NCBI GenBank assembly: GCA_002479765.1
Contig: DLOZ01000030.1
Coordinates: forward strand, 25,627-61,337
DNA from: Sphingomonadales bacterium UBA7471
Lineage (GTDB): Bacteria > Pseudomonadota > Alphaproteobacteria > Sphingomonadales > Sphingomonadaceae
Direction of reading: 5' to 3'
Length of the DNA stretch: 35,711 nt
The notes beneath the pieces were generated by a model that did no database searches, was not told the DNA's origin, and saw only the letters and a list, made by a program, of their open reading frames with translations. The position numbers were made by a program, and so were the translations under genes. Shown here piece by piece: positions 16,285-25,019 of this stretch (positions are counted from its first letter, which is position 1; each line of letters starts with the position of its first letter).

Positions 16285-17028
16285 TTAGCAGCCCAGCAGG
16301 ACGATGACGAATGCGGCAACGCCTAAAAAGCTTCCAAATGGAAGTGCATTGCGCTGATGTCTGGCGATTACATGCAGGCTAGAAACCACAGTTAGTCCGA
16401 TTGCGCTCGCAATCAGCAACGTCATCGGCAGGGCCTGCCAACCCAACCAGATTCCTAAAGCCCCAAAGAGTTTAGGATCGCCGGCACCCATGCCATCATG
16501 TTTCCTAGAAAATTTGTACGCCTGCCGAATAACTTCCAAGCTCAAAAAGCCTGCCAACATTCCTTTGGCCCTGCCTGTCCAGGCGATGTCGGGTGTAAGC
16601 ATCGGCCCCACCAGAACACCCATGACCGCTAACAAAAGCACCAGTCGGTTTGGTAGCCAAAGGTGTTGATAATCCAGCATGATGAGCGGAAGTAATAGCC
16701 AGCCAAACACAGCAGCTGCGATGGCTTGCTCTGGCGGAAGCAACAGAACGGGCACGGCACCGATCAAGGCTGCGATCAATTCGGTTGCCAAAGGCAGCAG
16801 TCCAATAGGCCCACCGCAATGCCTACATTTGCCCTTTAACAATACGTACGATGCAATTGGAATTAGGTCGTAGGCAGCAATCTGATGCCCGCAATTATCG
16901 CAGTGAGAACGCCCCGTTGCGACACTTTTGCCAGTCGGCCACCGACTGCACATGGCGGCGACGAAGCTTCCCCAGATCGCGCCCAGTGTCAGTTGTGAGG
17001 CTAGCAGGAACCATAAAGGCAATCCCAC
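16285..17028 (-). CDS. gspO: Prepilin peptidase / N-methyltransferase GspO (PilD type)
   Basis: The 247-aa polytopic inner-membrane aspartyl protease has the N-terminal zinc-binding CDNCGHQI and CRHCGGPIG pairs. The catalytic aspartates are in LDYQHLWLPN and in GMGAGDPKLF. It cleaves pseudopilin leaders after glycine and methylates the new N-terminus. It is the last gene of the type II secretion operon and processes GspG, H, I, J and K encoded upstream. The start is GTG (17026-17028) without a clear ribosome binding site. Its base composition is several points lower in G+C than gspN and gspM, so it may have a separate history. Confidence 0.88.
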   Translation of the reverse strand: MGLPLWFLLASQLTLGAIWGSFVAAMCSRWPTGKSVATGRSHCDNCGHQIAAYDLIPIASYVLLKGKCRHCGGPIGLLPLATELIAALIGAVPVLLLPPEQAIAAAVFGWLLLPLIMLDYQHLWLPNRLVLLLAVMGVLVGPMLTPDIAWTGRAKGMLAGFLSLEVIRQAYKFSRKHDGMGAGDPKLFGALGIWLGWQALPMTLLIASAIGLTVVSSLHVIARHQRNALPFGSFLGVAAFVIVLLGC

Positions 17029-17060
17029 AGCTAATGTGCTGACATGTAACAGAGCGCCGT

Positions 17061-17756
17061 TCAGAACCGGCCCTTTTGCACAAGGCGATAGCCGCCAGCG
17101 ACCGGACGGAATCCGGCAAGCGTCAGCATCGCACCTTGCTCTGTCGCCTCGGTTTCAAGCGTGACGGTCATCGTGTATCTGCCGTCCGCGGACAGCCGGA
17201 TGTCGGCGCGCTCCATGGCCGATTGGCTGACCAAGGGCAGCAAAATCCCAGCACCGTCGCAGCGCGGTTGTCCAAGCATGCCATTTTGCAGATTCAACCC
17301 GGGCAAACTGTCCGACATGATCAGACGAGCTTGCCCCCCTGCCTGCATGCACCGGCCAGCCGCAAATTTCGCGGAGAAGCCTTCAAACTGGATGTTTTCA
17401 GCTGGAAAAGGCGCAAAAAGCGCAGCGACCGGAAGTGTTGCGTTCAGATTATTGACGGACATGCTGCCAAAACCGCGCGACACTGTCCCTGTAAATCCGG
17501 GGCGATAGGGTGCGTTGCCCCGCGACAATAGGATGTCCGCGCGGCCCAAAAACAAAGGCCCAACCAAAAGACGCGCATTCACATCGCCAATGGGCAATTT
17601 GCCAAGACGCAAGTCACGGATCGACCCGTCCCAGATGATGCCATCCACTTTGCGCGCCGAAACGCCCTCACCGCCCACAATGGTCCGCAGCGGCATGAAT
17701 AGGATCACCGACAGCATCAGTAGCACAGCACAGGCGGCGACCAGACGGCGGCTCAT
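17061..17756 (-). CDS. gspN: Type II secretion protein GspN
   Basis: The 231-aa protein has one N-terminal membrane anchor (LVAACAVLLMLSVILFMPL). The GspN pattern follows: KVDGIIWDGSIRDLRLGKLPIGDVNARL, GFGSMSVNNLNATLPVAALF, and a C-terminal LTLAGFRPVAGGYRLVQKG. GspN is an accessory subunit present in only some type II systems; its role in the inner-membrane platform is unclear. The start overlaps the gspM stop by four bases (ATGA). Confidence 0.85.
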   Translation of the reverse strand: MSRRLVAACAVLLMLSVILFMPLRTIVGGEGVSARKVDGIIWDGSIRDLRLGKLPIGDVNARLLVGPLFLGRADILLSRGNAPYRPGFTGTVSRGFGSMSVNNLNATLPVAALFAPFPAENIQFEGFSAKFAAGRCMQAGGQARLIMSDSLPGLNLQNGMLGQPRCDGAGILLPLVSQSAMERADIRLSADGRYTMTVTLETEATEQGAMLTLAGFRPVAGGYRLVQKGRF

Positions 17757-18232
17757 GGCGCATCCTGCTGCAACTGGGCGTCGACGGTGACGCTGCCATT
17801 GGTGCCTGTGCTTAATGTGAGGCCGCTGACGGTGATATTCTGGCTCTCAAGCTCCGTCAGCCACGCAAGCAAAGCAGGCGCGCGTGCCTGATCAATACGA
17901 AAGCGCATTTGGCCAGGCGCGGCATTGCCGGACGTGATGATGTCAAAGCCCTTTTCGCCGGCACTTTGTGTAATCAGCACATCGATATTGGCGGGAGCCG
18001 TTGTACGGGCAACGCGTGGCTTTGCCAGTGCCGCATCAACCGTTGCGACAATGCGCCCACGACGCTGCACCGCGGCATCATGGTCAAGCTTTGCCTGCTC
18101 GACGGCGGATAAAACCGGCATGATAATCCCAAAGACCAGCACCACAAACGCCGTTAGGACGCCGGCTGAACCCACAAGCCATTGCTCACGCCGCGTCAGC
18201 GCAGCAAACCACATACGTGCTGCAGCTATCAT
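17753..18232 (-). CDS. gspM: Type II secretion inner-membrane protein GspM
   Basis: The 159-aa bitopic protein starts MIAAARMWFAALTRREQWLVGSAGVLTAFVVLVFGI. A short cytoplasmic end with TRREQWLV leads into a transmembrane helix at about 20-40. A predicted coiled-coil stretch follows and then a small ferredoxin-like periplasmic domain ending with LLAWLTELESQNITVSGLTLS. This is the usual size and layout for GspM, which holds GspL in the assembly platform. Four-base overlaps join it to gspL and gspN. Confidence 0.87.
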   Translation of the reverse strand: MIAAARMWFAALTRREQWLVGSAGVLTAFVVLVFGIIMPVLSAVEQAKLDHDAAVQRRGRIVATVDAALAKPRVARTTAPANIDVLITQSAGEKGFDIITSGNAAPGQMRFRIDQARAPALLAWLTELESQNITVSGLTLSTGTNGSVTVDAQLQQDAP

Positions 18233-19314
18233 GGCATCCTCATCGTAAGATCGACCAGCGTGGCGCCCGTCGCGTCTGTACGCGGTGTGGCGGTGATGGG
18301 AAAACCATCCTGCTGTATGGCGATTAGTGTCTGGTTGATATTGTCGGAACTGGGCGCCGCCAAAACGACCGTCAGAATCCCGTCCTGGCCAAAGCGCATG
18401 TCACGCACCGAAACATTGGGCGACGCTTTCACACTGCGCCACAATGCCGCCGATAATGGCGAAAAGCGACCCTGCATTATGCCTTTTTTGCGCATGGTAG
18501 CGGCGAGTTGTGCCTCCGCCTGATCAATATCGGTAATCGCTGGATCAACCTTTTGCGCCGCGGCAAGCGCGATGCTGTTTTCGTTGCTGGTTGCGCTCCA
18601 ATATTTCCCGAGCGTCACCAGCATGGTCAGCGCGCTGATCACCAAAAGCGCGATGCATAGGCGCTTGATCCATTTCAACTGTTCTGCCGTTGCCCAGATG
18701 GACCGCACCTTCTTGACAAACATGCCTTCGCGCAAATTTAACAGCGGTTGCTGGCTCGCTGTCCAAAGCATTGTCCGCACTGTGTCCGCGTCCAAAGTCT
18801 CAACGGCGGTCTCGCCTGCAAAAATGCTGCGGAAAACAGGCTCGTCGGGCATCGCGAATTGCGCGCTGCGAAGCACGTTCACACCTTCAAAATCGGCCGT
18901 AACGACCACGTCCGTAGGTGGATCAATGGCGAGGCCAAATGGCACAACAATGTCGGGGTTCACGCCGTGCGCGGCTAGCCGGTCCAGCCCAAATTGCATG
19001 ACTTCGGGTGCAATTGTGGCTGTGACATAATCATCGCCAACATGCTGCGCCGCGCTCGTATGCACCAGTCCAAGTGATTGTTCCGCAGCGCGTAACTTGG
19101 CCACGCCTTCCGCTTGGCGCGCCTCCAACCCTTGCAGCGAAAACCAACTGCAACGCACATCCGCAGGCGAGACAACAGCCATCACTGTTTCGTCATCCGC
19201 CGAAGGCATAAATTCGGACAATGCACCGGCATGTTCCCACACGCCGTCCGTCACGCGGAACAGCGCGGGGTCATCGACGTCGGATGACGGGAAGCGCAGG
19301 ATGACGACGGTCAT
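18229..19314 (-). CDS. gspL: Type II secretion inner-membrane protein GspL
   Basis: The 361-aa protein has a cytoplasmic actin-like domain (about 1-215), one transmembrane helix near 223-243 (LCIALLVISALTMLVTLGKYW) and a periplasmic ferredoxin-like domain toward the end. GspL recruits the ATPase GspE to the membrane and pairs with GspM. I chose the ATG at 19312-19314, which overlaps the gspK stop by four bases; the upstream eight codons lie inside gspK. Confidence 0.87.
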   Translation of the reverse strand: MTVVILRFPSSDVDDPALFRVTDGVWEHAGALSEFMPSADDETVMAVVSPADVRCSWFSLQGLEARQAEGVAKLRAAEQSLGLVHTSAAQHVGDDYVTATIAPEVMQFGLDRLAAHGVNPDIVVPFGLAIDPPTDVVVTADFEGVNVLRSAQFAMPDEPVFRSIFAGETAVETLDADTVRTMLWTASQQPLLNLREGMFVKKVRSIWATAEQLKWIKRLCIALLVISALTMLVTLGKYWSATSNENSIALAAAQKVDPAITDIDQAEAQLAATMRKKGIMQGRFSPLSAALWRSVKASPNVSVRDMRFGQDGILTVVLAAPSSDNINQTLIAIQQDGFPITATPRTDATGATLVDLTMRMP

Positions 19315-20294
19315 TCCTCTTCCCCCCAACTGCGCCAAATGACGCGCGCCGGCGCAGGCGAAGCGACGATCATCGATTCGCCAGCGAGCGCCAGTTCCCC
19401 AAGCGATACCCGTGTATCCAGCAAGAAATAATTGCTCGTCAGTTTTACCTGCCCTTGAACCAGAGGTGCCGGCTCCAACGCTGCCAGTTCGGGGGCAGCC
19501 CAGAATCGAATGAGGTTGCCATAGCCACTCGATGGCCGCTTGGCGAGATAGCTCCGTGCGGTCGCGATATTCAATTTACCTGGCGGGAACAGCATCACCA
19601 ACAATGGCGCCTGTTCGGGTAACAGTGTATTGACGTTCAACGGGGACAATATGGTTTCGGGCAGCGCGCAAATCCAGTTCTGCAGCTTGCTGTAAATCGC
19701 GGGGCTCACGCCTTTTACCGCGCGCAATTCGCTTGGATGGGCAAACGGTCGATTGGCAACCATATAAGGCACAGGCGCAGCGCGGTACGCATCATCCTCA
19801 GCGCCATTCGGCAACGGGGTAATATCGCTATCCGCCCAATCTGCTGCGGCAGCCGCGATTGCGCGGGCGGCATTCTCATCGGTACCAAGAACCACCAACA
19901 ACGACGTCAACTGGTCCTGACCCGCCGTGCTGGCCTGATATCGCTCTTCCGATTTTGTGACCAAGCTATTAAGGTTAAAACAATTTCCGGCATCACGCAC
20001 GGTCGCCGTTGCCGTACCGATGGGAATAGGCAGGCTTTGTGGAGCCCCCAACCAGCCGCCCGCCAAAGTTGTCTGTGCAGCATCGCGTGCGACCAAGTCC
20101 TCAATCCGCGCCGCCGCAATCGATTCAGCGGCGTAGGTAAACATCCGTGCCTGTGCGAGCGTGTTGCCATTGGTGGATAATTTGCTCGACAGCGTCAGCC
20201 TATCCAGCGTCGTCGCGGCAATGACCGCAAGCACAGCAACCATCAGCAATACCGACAGCAACGCCGCACCGCGTTCAGATGATTTGGGCAACAT
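19311..20294 (-). CDS. gspK: Type II secretion minor pseudopilin GspK
   Basis: The 327-aa protein has a prepilin leader ending ERG followed by AALLSVLLMVAVLAVIAATTL. The residue after the cleavage site is alanine and the usual Glu5 is missing, both known features of GspK. The large inserted alpha-helical domain (HPSELRAVKGVSP, a helix-hairpin-helix-like stretch) is characteristic. GspK caps the pseudopilus tip with GspI and GspJ. The start overlaps the gspJ stop by one base. Confidence 0.88.
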   Translation of the reverse strand: MLPKSSERGAALLSVLLMVAVLAVIAATTLDRLTLSSKLSTNGNTLAQARMFTYAAESIAAARIEDLVARDAAQTTLAGGWLGAPQSLPIPIGTATATVRDAGNCFNLNSLVTKSEERYQASTAGQDQLTSLLVVLGTDENAARAIAAAAADWADSDITPLPNGAEDDAYRAAPVPYMVANRPFAHPSELRAVKGVSPAIYSKLQNWICALPETILSPLNVNTLLPEQAPLLVMLFPPGKLNIATARSYLAKRPSSGYGNLIRFWAAPELAALEPAPLVQGQVKLTSNYFLLDTRVSLGELALAGESMIVASPAPARVIWRSWGEEE

Positions 20295-20938
20295 CAGCCA
20301 GCCGCCCCTTCTGCGCTCGGTGTTGGCAAGATGCGTGTCTGCGGCCCCACAAGGAACAACATCCGCTGTTCAGGCTTGCCCTTGACGGTAACCTTCAGGG
20401 CGATCGCCCGTGGCAAGGCGTTCGCATCGGTTGCGGTCCAATCGCCCCGCCATTGCCCTTTATCGTCGCGATATTCGGCGGTCGCTGTCACAACATCCTC
20501 AAGCATCGTTGCCGCGTCAGCAGGCGCAGCACCGTCCAGCATGGGCCAGCTCAGCCGTTTCAACGCGCCATCCTCAAGCACATAGGTCACGCGTTGCAGG
20601 CCCGCGCGTGGCGCGCCATCGAAATTGGACCAGCCGGTCCGCACCAATCCTAATATCCCACCGGGCACACCTGCATCGCCTTGGGTAAAGGCGGGCACGG
20701 GCTGTCCGGATTGGTCGCGCACTGGCCGCGCGATGGCTTGCGCAAGGTCTGCCTCCAGCGCGTTGGTCAGCCGTTGTGAAAGCGCCATTTCGCCAAGACG
20801 CTTTTTAACGGCAATCTGCGTGTCTGTGCCTGACCGCAGAAGCGTAACGCCCGCAACCGAAATGAGCGCAAAAATGGCCAGCGCCACAAGCAGCTCAATC
20901 AGCGTGAATCCCGCCTCCGATTGCCGCGCCGCGTTCAT
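20294..20938 (-). CDS. gspJ: Type II secretion minor pseudopilin GspJ
   Basis: The 214-aa protein has an 10-residue leader ending EAG, cleaved before FTLIELLVALAIFALISVAGV, with Glu5 present. The soluble part contains GLVRTGWSNFDGAPRAGLQRVTYVLEDGALKRLSWP, the GspJ beta-domain pattern. It forms the tip complex with GspI and GspK. Its start overlaps the gspI stop by four bases and its end overlaps gspK. Confidence 0.88.
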   Translation of the reverse strand: MNAARQSEAGFTLIELLVALAIFALISVAGVTLLRSGTDTQIAVKKRLGEMALSQRLTNALEADLAQAIARPVRDQSGQPVPAFTQGDAGVPGGILGLVRTGWSNFDGAPRAGLQRVTYVLEDGALKRLSWPMLDGAAPADAATMLEDVVTATAEYRDDKGQWRGDWTATDANALPRAIALKVTVKGKPEQRMLFLVGPQTRILPTPSAEGAAG

Positions 20939-21318
20939 TGTTCAACAGGCCTTGCGATCGTCAGGCGGGCCTTACGCAAGGCCGCATTGCCGGTGCCGAC
21001 AACATCAATATCTATCATCACAAGACGCGTATCGTCGGTCGGGCTTGCGGTTGCTGTCCAGCGCCAATTCTGGCCGCCATTCATTTCTTCACCACGCGTT
21101 TCGCCCAAGGTGGGCGGCGCGGGGTTTGACAGGATTTCGACCGCCACATTGCGCGCCACTTGCCATGCCATGCTGCTGTCGCCCAAATTGGAGGTGGAGC
21201 GCACCGAATAGCCCTGCAGGCGGACCATCGCCAGCGCCGCAAGGCTGAAAATCGCCAGCGCAACCATGATCTCCAACAATGTGAAGCCATTTTGTGTTGG
21301 TTGTGAATTACCGGACAA
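20935..21318 (-). CDS. gspI: Type II secretion minor pseudopilin GspI (probable TTG start)
   Basis: The product, about 127 aa, has leader SGNSQPTQNG cleaved before FTLLEIMVALAIFSLAALAMVRLQ, with Glu5 present. RSTSNLGDSSMAWQVARNVAVEIL and NGGQNWRW are typical of GspI. There is no ATG or in-frame GTG between the upstream stop and the leader. The candidates are TTG at 21316-21318, with GGAG about 9 bases upstream, and TTG at 21346-21348. I chose 21318 because it gives a normal short leader and overlaps gspH by 11 bases. A rare start would lower output of this minor tip subunit. Confidence 0.8.
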   Translation of the reverse strand: MSGNSQPTQNGFTLLEIMVALAIFSLAALAMVRLQGYSVRSTSNLGDSSMAWQVARNVAVEILSNPAPPTLGETRGEEMNGGQNWRWTATASPTDDTRLVMIDIDVVGTGNAALRKARLTIARPVEQ

Positions 21319-21754
21319 TGCGCACGTCTCCGGTCGCGGCCAGCGCAAGTGTTACGGTTACCGCATCATGCTTTAGCGTAATATTGGCCGCGCTTGATGG
21401 CATGCCTGTGCTGTCGAAGGCGATCCGCATTTGCCGCGTACCAGCCATGTGCACAGAGGTGCCACTTTTCCAATCCGTCGGCGTAAAGGGTGCCTCGGAC
21501 AATGGTTGCCATGCACCGGCATTGCGCGCCTCAAAACCATAGCCAGACGGGCGCACGGTTACGGCCATGCTGCGCGACTGCAATATGGCGTGATCGCGCA
21601 AGGCAGCAACGCGCGCGGCAAATTGCTCCGCCTCATCACGGGCACCGCGATCGGTTGACTGCACTGTCATGACGACCGCTGCACTGGCAATGCCGATGAT
21701 AAAAATAACCACCATCAGTTCCACCAAAGTGAAACCGCGTTCATCGGCTTTCAT
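21308..21754 (-). CDS. gspH: Type II secretion minor pseudopilin GspH
   Basis: The 148-aa protein has a short leader MKADERG cleaved before FTLVELMVVIFIIGIASAAVVM, with Glu5 present. ARDEAEQFAARVAALRDHAILQSRSMAVTVRPSGYGFE follows, the GspH/FimT pattern. The open frame runs 77 codons further upstream through gspG in another frame; the ATG at 21752-21754 gives the correct leader. It starts 19 bases after the gspG stop, the widest gap among the pseudopilin genes. Confidence 0.88.
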   Translation of the reverse strand: MKADERGFTLVELMVVIFIIGIASAAVVMTVQSTDRGARDEAEQFAARVAALRDHAILQSRSMAVTVRPSGYGFEARNAGAWQPLSEAPFTPTDWKSGTSVHMAGTRQMRIAFDSTGMPSSAANITLKHDAVTVTLALAATGDVRIVR

Positions 21755-21773
21755 ATGGGGATGGATTGACGGC

Positions 21774-22250
21774 TTAGTCGCCGTAAATATCGGCATTTTC
21801 ATTCTCGCCACCCGGCGCGCCATCGGCACCAAGCGAGTAAATATCAAAGGCGCCATTCTTGCCCGGGATTGTATATTGGTACGGGCGGTTCCACGGATCC
21901 GACGGCAGTTTTTTGATATAGCCCACGCTGCGCATGCCTGCAGCGGCAGGCGGCGTGACCAAAGCTTGCAATCCGGCACCGGCATCTGGATAGGTCAGAT
22001 TGTCCAAACGATATGTCTCAAGCGCTTGTCCCAAGACAGCTATGTCAGCCTTTGCCTTTTGCACCATCGCCTTGTCTTGATTGGGCAAGACATTGAGGGC
22101 GACGATGGTCGTCAGCAGCGCCAGAATGAACAATGTCACCATCATTTCGACCAAGGTGAAGCCATTACGCTGTGCCGCCGCAGCCTTGCGGCTAAATTTC
22201 GCCGACGGACGGCTTGTGTCAGTGAAAAGATTATAAATGATGCGGAGCAT
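21774..22250 (-). CDS. gspG: Type II secretion major pseudopilin GspG (long leader)
   Basis: The 158-aa protein has the signature FTLVEMMVTLFILALLTTIVALNVLP, then DIAVLGQALETYRLDNLTYPDAGAGLQALV. The C-terminal calcium-binding loop region runs from DPWNRPYQY to FDIYSLGADGAPGGENENADI. It polymerises into the pseudopilus. The leader before the Gly-Phe cleavage site is 30 residues with many Lys/Arg, much longer than the usual 6-10. No ATG, GTG or TTG occurs within the leader, so the length seems genuine. The start is 2 bases from the gspF stop. Confidence 0.92.
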   Translation of the reverse strand: MLRIIYNLFTDTSRPSAKFSRKAAAAQRNGFTLVEMMVTLFILALLTTIVALNVLPNQDKAMVQKAKADIAVLGQALETYRLDNLTYPDAGAGLQALVTPPAAAGMRSVGYIKKLPSDPWNRPYQYTIPGKNGAFDIYSLGADGAPGGENENADIYGD

Positions 22251-22252
22251 GA

Positions 22253-23470
22253 CTAAAGTCCCGTGAGGTTTTGGAGTTGAAGTATCGGCAACAAAATTGC
22301 CAAGATGATGACAGCAACGACACCGCCCATCGCGACGATGATGAGTGGTTCGAGCAGCGACAGCGCCGTGCTGGTAAAATTATCAAATTCGCGCTCAAGA
22401 TATTCCGCCGCGCGTTCGAGCATTATATCCAACTGCCCCGCGCTCTCGCCGCTTGCGGCCAAATATACCAGCAGCGGCGGGAAAACCCCGCTTGTGCGCA
22501 TCGCGCCCGAAAGACTGCCCCCGCTCCGCACCGATTCCACGATATCGTCATTGGCGGCGGAGAGCACTTTATTGCGAATGGTGCCACCGGTCAGACGTAA
22601 GCCCTCCAGCAACGGCAAGCGGCTCGCGACCATCGTTGCCAAAGTCCGTGCCATACGCGCAGCGTGCAAGTTGCGCAGCAGCTTCCCAAGCAACGGAATG
22701 CGCAGCACCGTGTGGTCAACCGACAGGCGGAACGCTGGCCGCTTAAGCGCTTGCGCAAACAGCAAGCCACCAATAACAACAGCGATAATAATCACCCAAT
22801 AATAATTCGCCAAAAACGCCGATATGCCAATGACGATGCGCGTAATCAGCGGCAGTTGCTGGTCAACATTGTCAAACTGTTCGACAACACGCGGGACCAC
22901 CGAGACCATGAGGCCCATCACCACCAAAATCGCGACCAGTGACAAAATCGCAGGATAGGCCAGCGCACCAACCAACTTGCCGCGCATCTCGGCCTGCCGT
23001 TCAAGCAGTATCGCAAGACGTTCCGTAATAAGCGGCAATGTGCCTGCCCCCTCACCCGCAGCAATCATCGCGCGGTATAATGGCGGGAAGCTATTGCCTT
23101 CACGGCGCATGGCTTCGGACAGGCGCTGTCCCTCGACCACGCCTGCATGCACTTCAGTCAGTATCTGCCGGACATGTGGCTGTTCGCTCTGACGGCTGAT
23201 CGTCCGCAACGCTTCCTCCAATGGAGAAACCTGCGCCAATGACGACAATTGCCGGGTAAACAAAGTGAGCTGCTTGGCATTCAAACGCGGCTGCCGCTTA
23301 ATGGGCAGGCTGGCGAGGACAGACGCGCGCGCGGGTGCGGGCGCGACGCTCACAATATAGAGATTCTTGGACGTCAGGCGATCGCGCGCGGCATCATCAT
23401 TGGCCGCAGCTATCCGCCCGCGCTGTTCGCGGCCATCCGGATCAATCGCATGATATGCGAATTCAGGCAT
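22253..23470 (-). CDS. gspF: Type II secretion platform protein GspF
   Basis: The 405-aa protein starts MPEFAYHAIDPDGREQRGRI, the usual GspF opening. It has the duplicated GspF/PilC cytoplasmic domains (FTRQLSSLAQVSPLEEALRTI near 71-91 and ARTLATMVASRLPLLEGLRL in the second half) and three transmembrane helices near 170-192, 222-240 and 374-397. It is the polytopic core of the inner-membrane platform. Its start lies 8 bases inside the gspE 3' end. Confidence 0.92.
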   Translation of the reverse strand: MPEFAYHAIDPDGREQRGRIAAANDDAARDRLTSKNLYIVSVAPAPARASVLASLPIKRQPRLNAKQLTLFTRQLSSLAQVSPLEEALRTISRQSEQPHVRQILTEVHAGVVEGQRLSEAMRREGNSFPPLYRAMIAAGEGAGTLPLITERLAILLERQAEMRGKLVGALAYPAILSLVAILVVMGLMVSVVPRVVEQFDNVDQQLPLITRIVIGISAFLANYYWVIIIAVVIGGLLFAQALKRPAFRLSVDHTVLRIPLLGKLLRNLHAARMARTLATMVASRLPLLEGLRLTGGTIRNKVLSAANDDIVESVRSGGSLSGAMRTSGVFPPLLVYLAASGESAGQLDIMLERAAEYLEREFDNFTSTALSLLEPLIIVAMGGVVAVIILAILLPILQLQNLTGL

Positions 23471-25019
23471 CTACAATGTCTTCGCGGCGCGAAATGCGAA
23501 TGGCTTCTTCGGGCGTCGTGTGGCCCGCACGCACCAGCTTGCGCGCGGCTGCGCTCAAATTGGGTTGGTTCACAAATGCATGTCGCGCCAAAATTGCTTC
23601 GTCGCCACCATCGTTGATGAGACGGCGGATAGTATCATCAACACGGACAGCTTCAAACACCCCGATGCGACCCTGGAACCCTGTATTGTTGCACTCTGGG
23701 CAGCCAACGGCCTTGTAGACCGCTGTCCCCTTGTCAAAGCCCAACAACGACGCCGCATTACCATCGGCCTGAACCGTCTCGCGGCAGCTTGGGCATAGAC
23801 GGCGCACCAATCGCTGGGCGATGACGGCGCGCAAGGTGGAGGCGAGCAGGAACGGTTCAACCTTCATATCGCGCATACGCGTAATCGCGCCGAGTGCATC
23901 GTTGGTATGCACGGTAGTGAGCACAAGGTGCCCCGTCAGCGCAGCCTGCACGGCGATATCAGCCGTTTCGCGATCGCGGATTTCGCCAACCATCACAACG
24001 TCGGGGTCCTGACGCAGTATGGCGCGCAGTCCTGCGGCAAAAGTCATCCCGACTTTGGAATTTACCTGTGTCTGGCCGATGCCCTCCACCGCATATTCCA
24101 CCGGATCTTCGACGGTGAGGATATTGCGCGTGCCATCATTCAGCCGTTTCAGGCCAGCATATAAGGTCGTGGTTTTACCCGACCCTGTTGGCCCTGTGAC
24201 CAAGATGATGCCATTGGGTTCGGCCAGCGCCTCATGCAGGATTTTGAGCGTTTCTTCCGACATGCCAAGCAAATCGAGCGAGATGCCGGCATTTTCCTTA
24301 TCCAAGATACGCATGACCACACGCTCGCCTGCACGGCTTGGCAGGGTCGACACACGCACGTCGACAAGCTTGCCACCCAGCGTCAGACCGATGCGGCCAT
24401 CCTGCGGAATGCGGCGTTCAGCGATGTCGAGGCGCGCCATAACCTTGATACGGCTGACAACGACTGGCGCGACATTAGCGGGCAAGCGAAGGCGTTCCTG
24501 CAACACGCCGTCGGCGCGCATGCGAATGACAAGGCCCGTTTCATATGGCTCGACGTGAATATCGGATACGCCTTGGCGGACCGCCTCAGCAATGATGCCG
24601 TTGATTAACCGGATAACCGGCGCGTCATCGGCGCTGTCGAGCAAATCGTCCGCGCTCGGCAACATATCCGACAGCAAATCACCGTCATTGGCGCCGATTG
24701 AGCCAGCCATCGCCGCGGCGCTGCCGTCCATCGCGTAATGGTCGGACAAATAACGGTCAAAGGTCGCATTGTCGGCGATTTCGACATCAAATGGCATCGA
24801 CAGATAGCGCCGGACCTCCAACAACATCAGCGGATCAGCGCCCTCGCGCATTGCCACCATAATGCGACCATCGCTTTCGTGCTGCAGCACCAGACCATGC
24901 GCCTTGGCAAAGGCATAAGGCAAATCGAGCAGAGGCGCGGTCAAAGCCGGTGCAACGGCAACGTCTGCCTCCGCCGCGATATTGGATGCTGGCTCCGTCG
25001 TCCCCTCGTGCGATGTCAT
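23463..25019 (-). CDS. gspE: Type II secretion ATPase GspE
   Basis: The 518-aa hexameric ATPase has an N1E-like N-terminal domain, then DIHVEPYETGLVIRMRADG. Walker A GPTGSGKT is at 276-283, the Asp box at EDPVEYAVEGIGQTQVN, Walker B with VVMVGEIRDRETA near 341-353 and a His box with LTTVHTNDA. The C-terminal zinc site uses cysteines 409/412 and 440/443 (CPSC and CPEC). It powers pseudopilus assembly from the cytoplasmic face. The start overlaps the gspD stop by four bases. Confidence 0.94.
   Translation of the reverse strand: MTSHEGTTEPASNIAAEADVAVAPALTAPLLDLPYAFAKAHGLVLQHESDGRIMVAMREGADPLMLLEVRRYLSMPFDVEIADNATFDRYLSDHYAMDGSAAAMAGSIGANDGDLLSDMLPSADDLLDSADDAPVIRLINGIIAEAVRQGVSDIHVEPYETGLVIRMRADGVLQERLRLPANVAPVVVSRIKVMARLDIAERRIPQDGRIGLTLGGKLVDVRVSTLPSRAGERVVMRILDKENAGISLDLLGMSEETLKILHEALAEPNGIILVTGPTGSGKTTTLYAGLKRLNDGTRNILTVEDPVEYAVEGIGQTQVNSKVGMTFAAGLRAILRQDPDVVMVGEIRDRETADIAVQAALTGHLVLTTVHTNDALGAITRMRDMKVEPFLLASTLRAVIAQRLVRRLCPSCRETVQADGNAASLLGFDKGTAVYKAVGCPECNNTGFQGRIGVFEAVRVDDTIRRLINDGGDEAILARHAFVNQPNLSAAARKLVRAGHTTPEEAIRISRREDIVDA

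Noticed and set aside
16101..16319. 72-codon open frame on the minus strand next to tRNA-Leu
   Set aside because: It overlaps the gspO 3' end in another frame, has no recognisable domain and no ribosome binding site.
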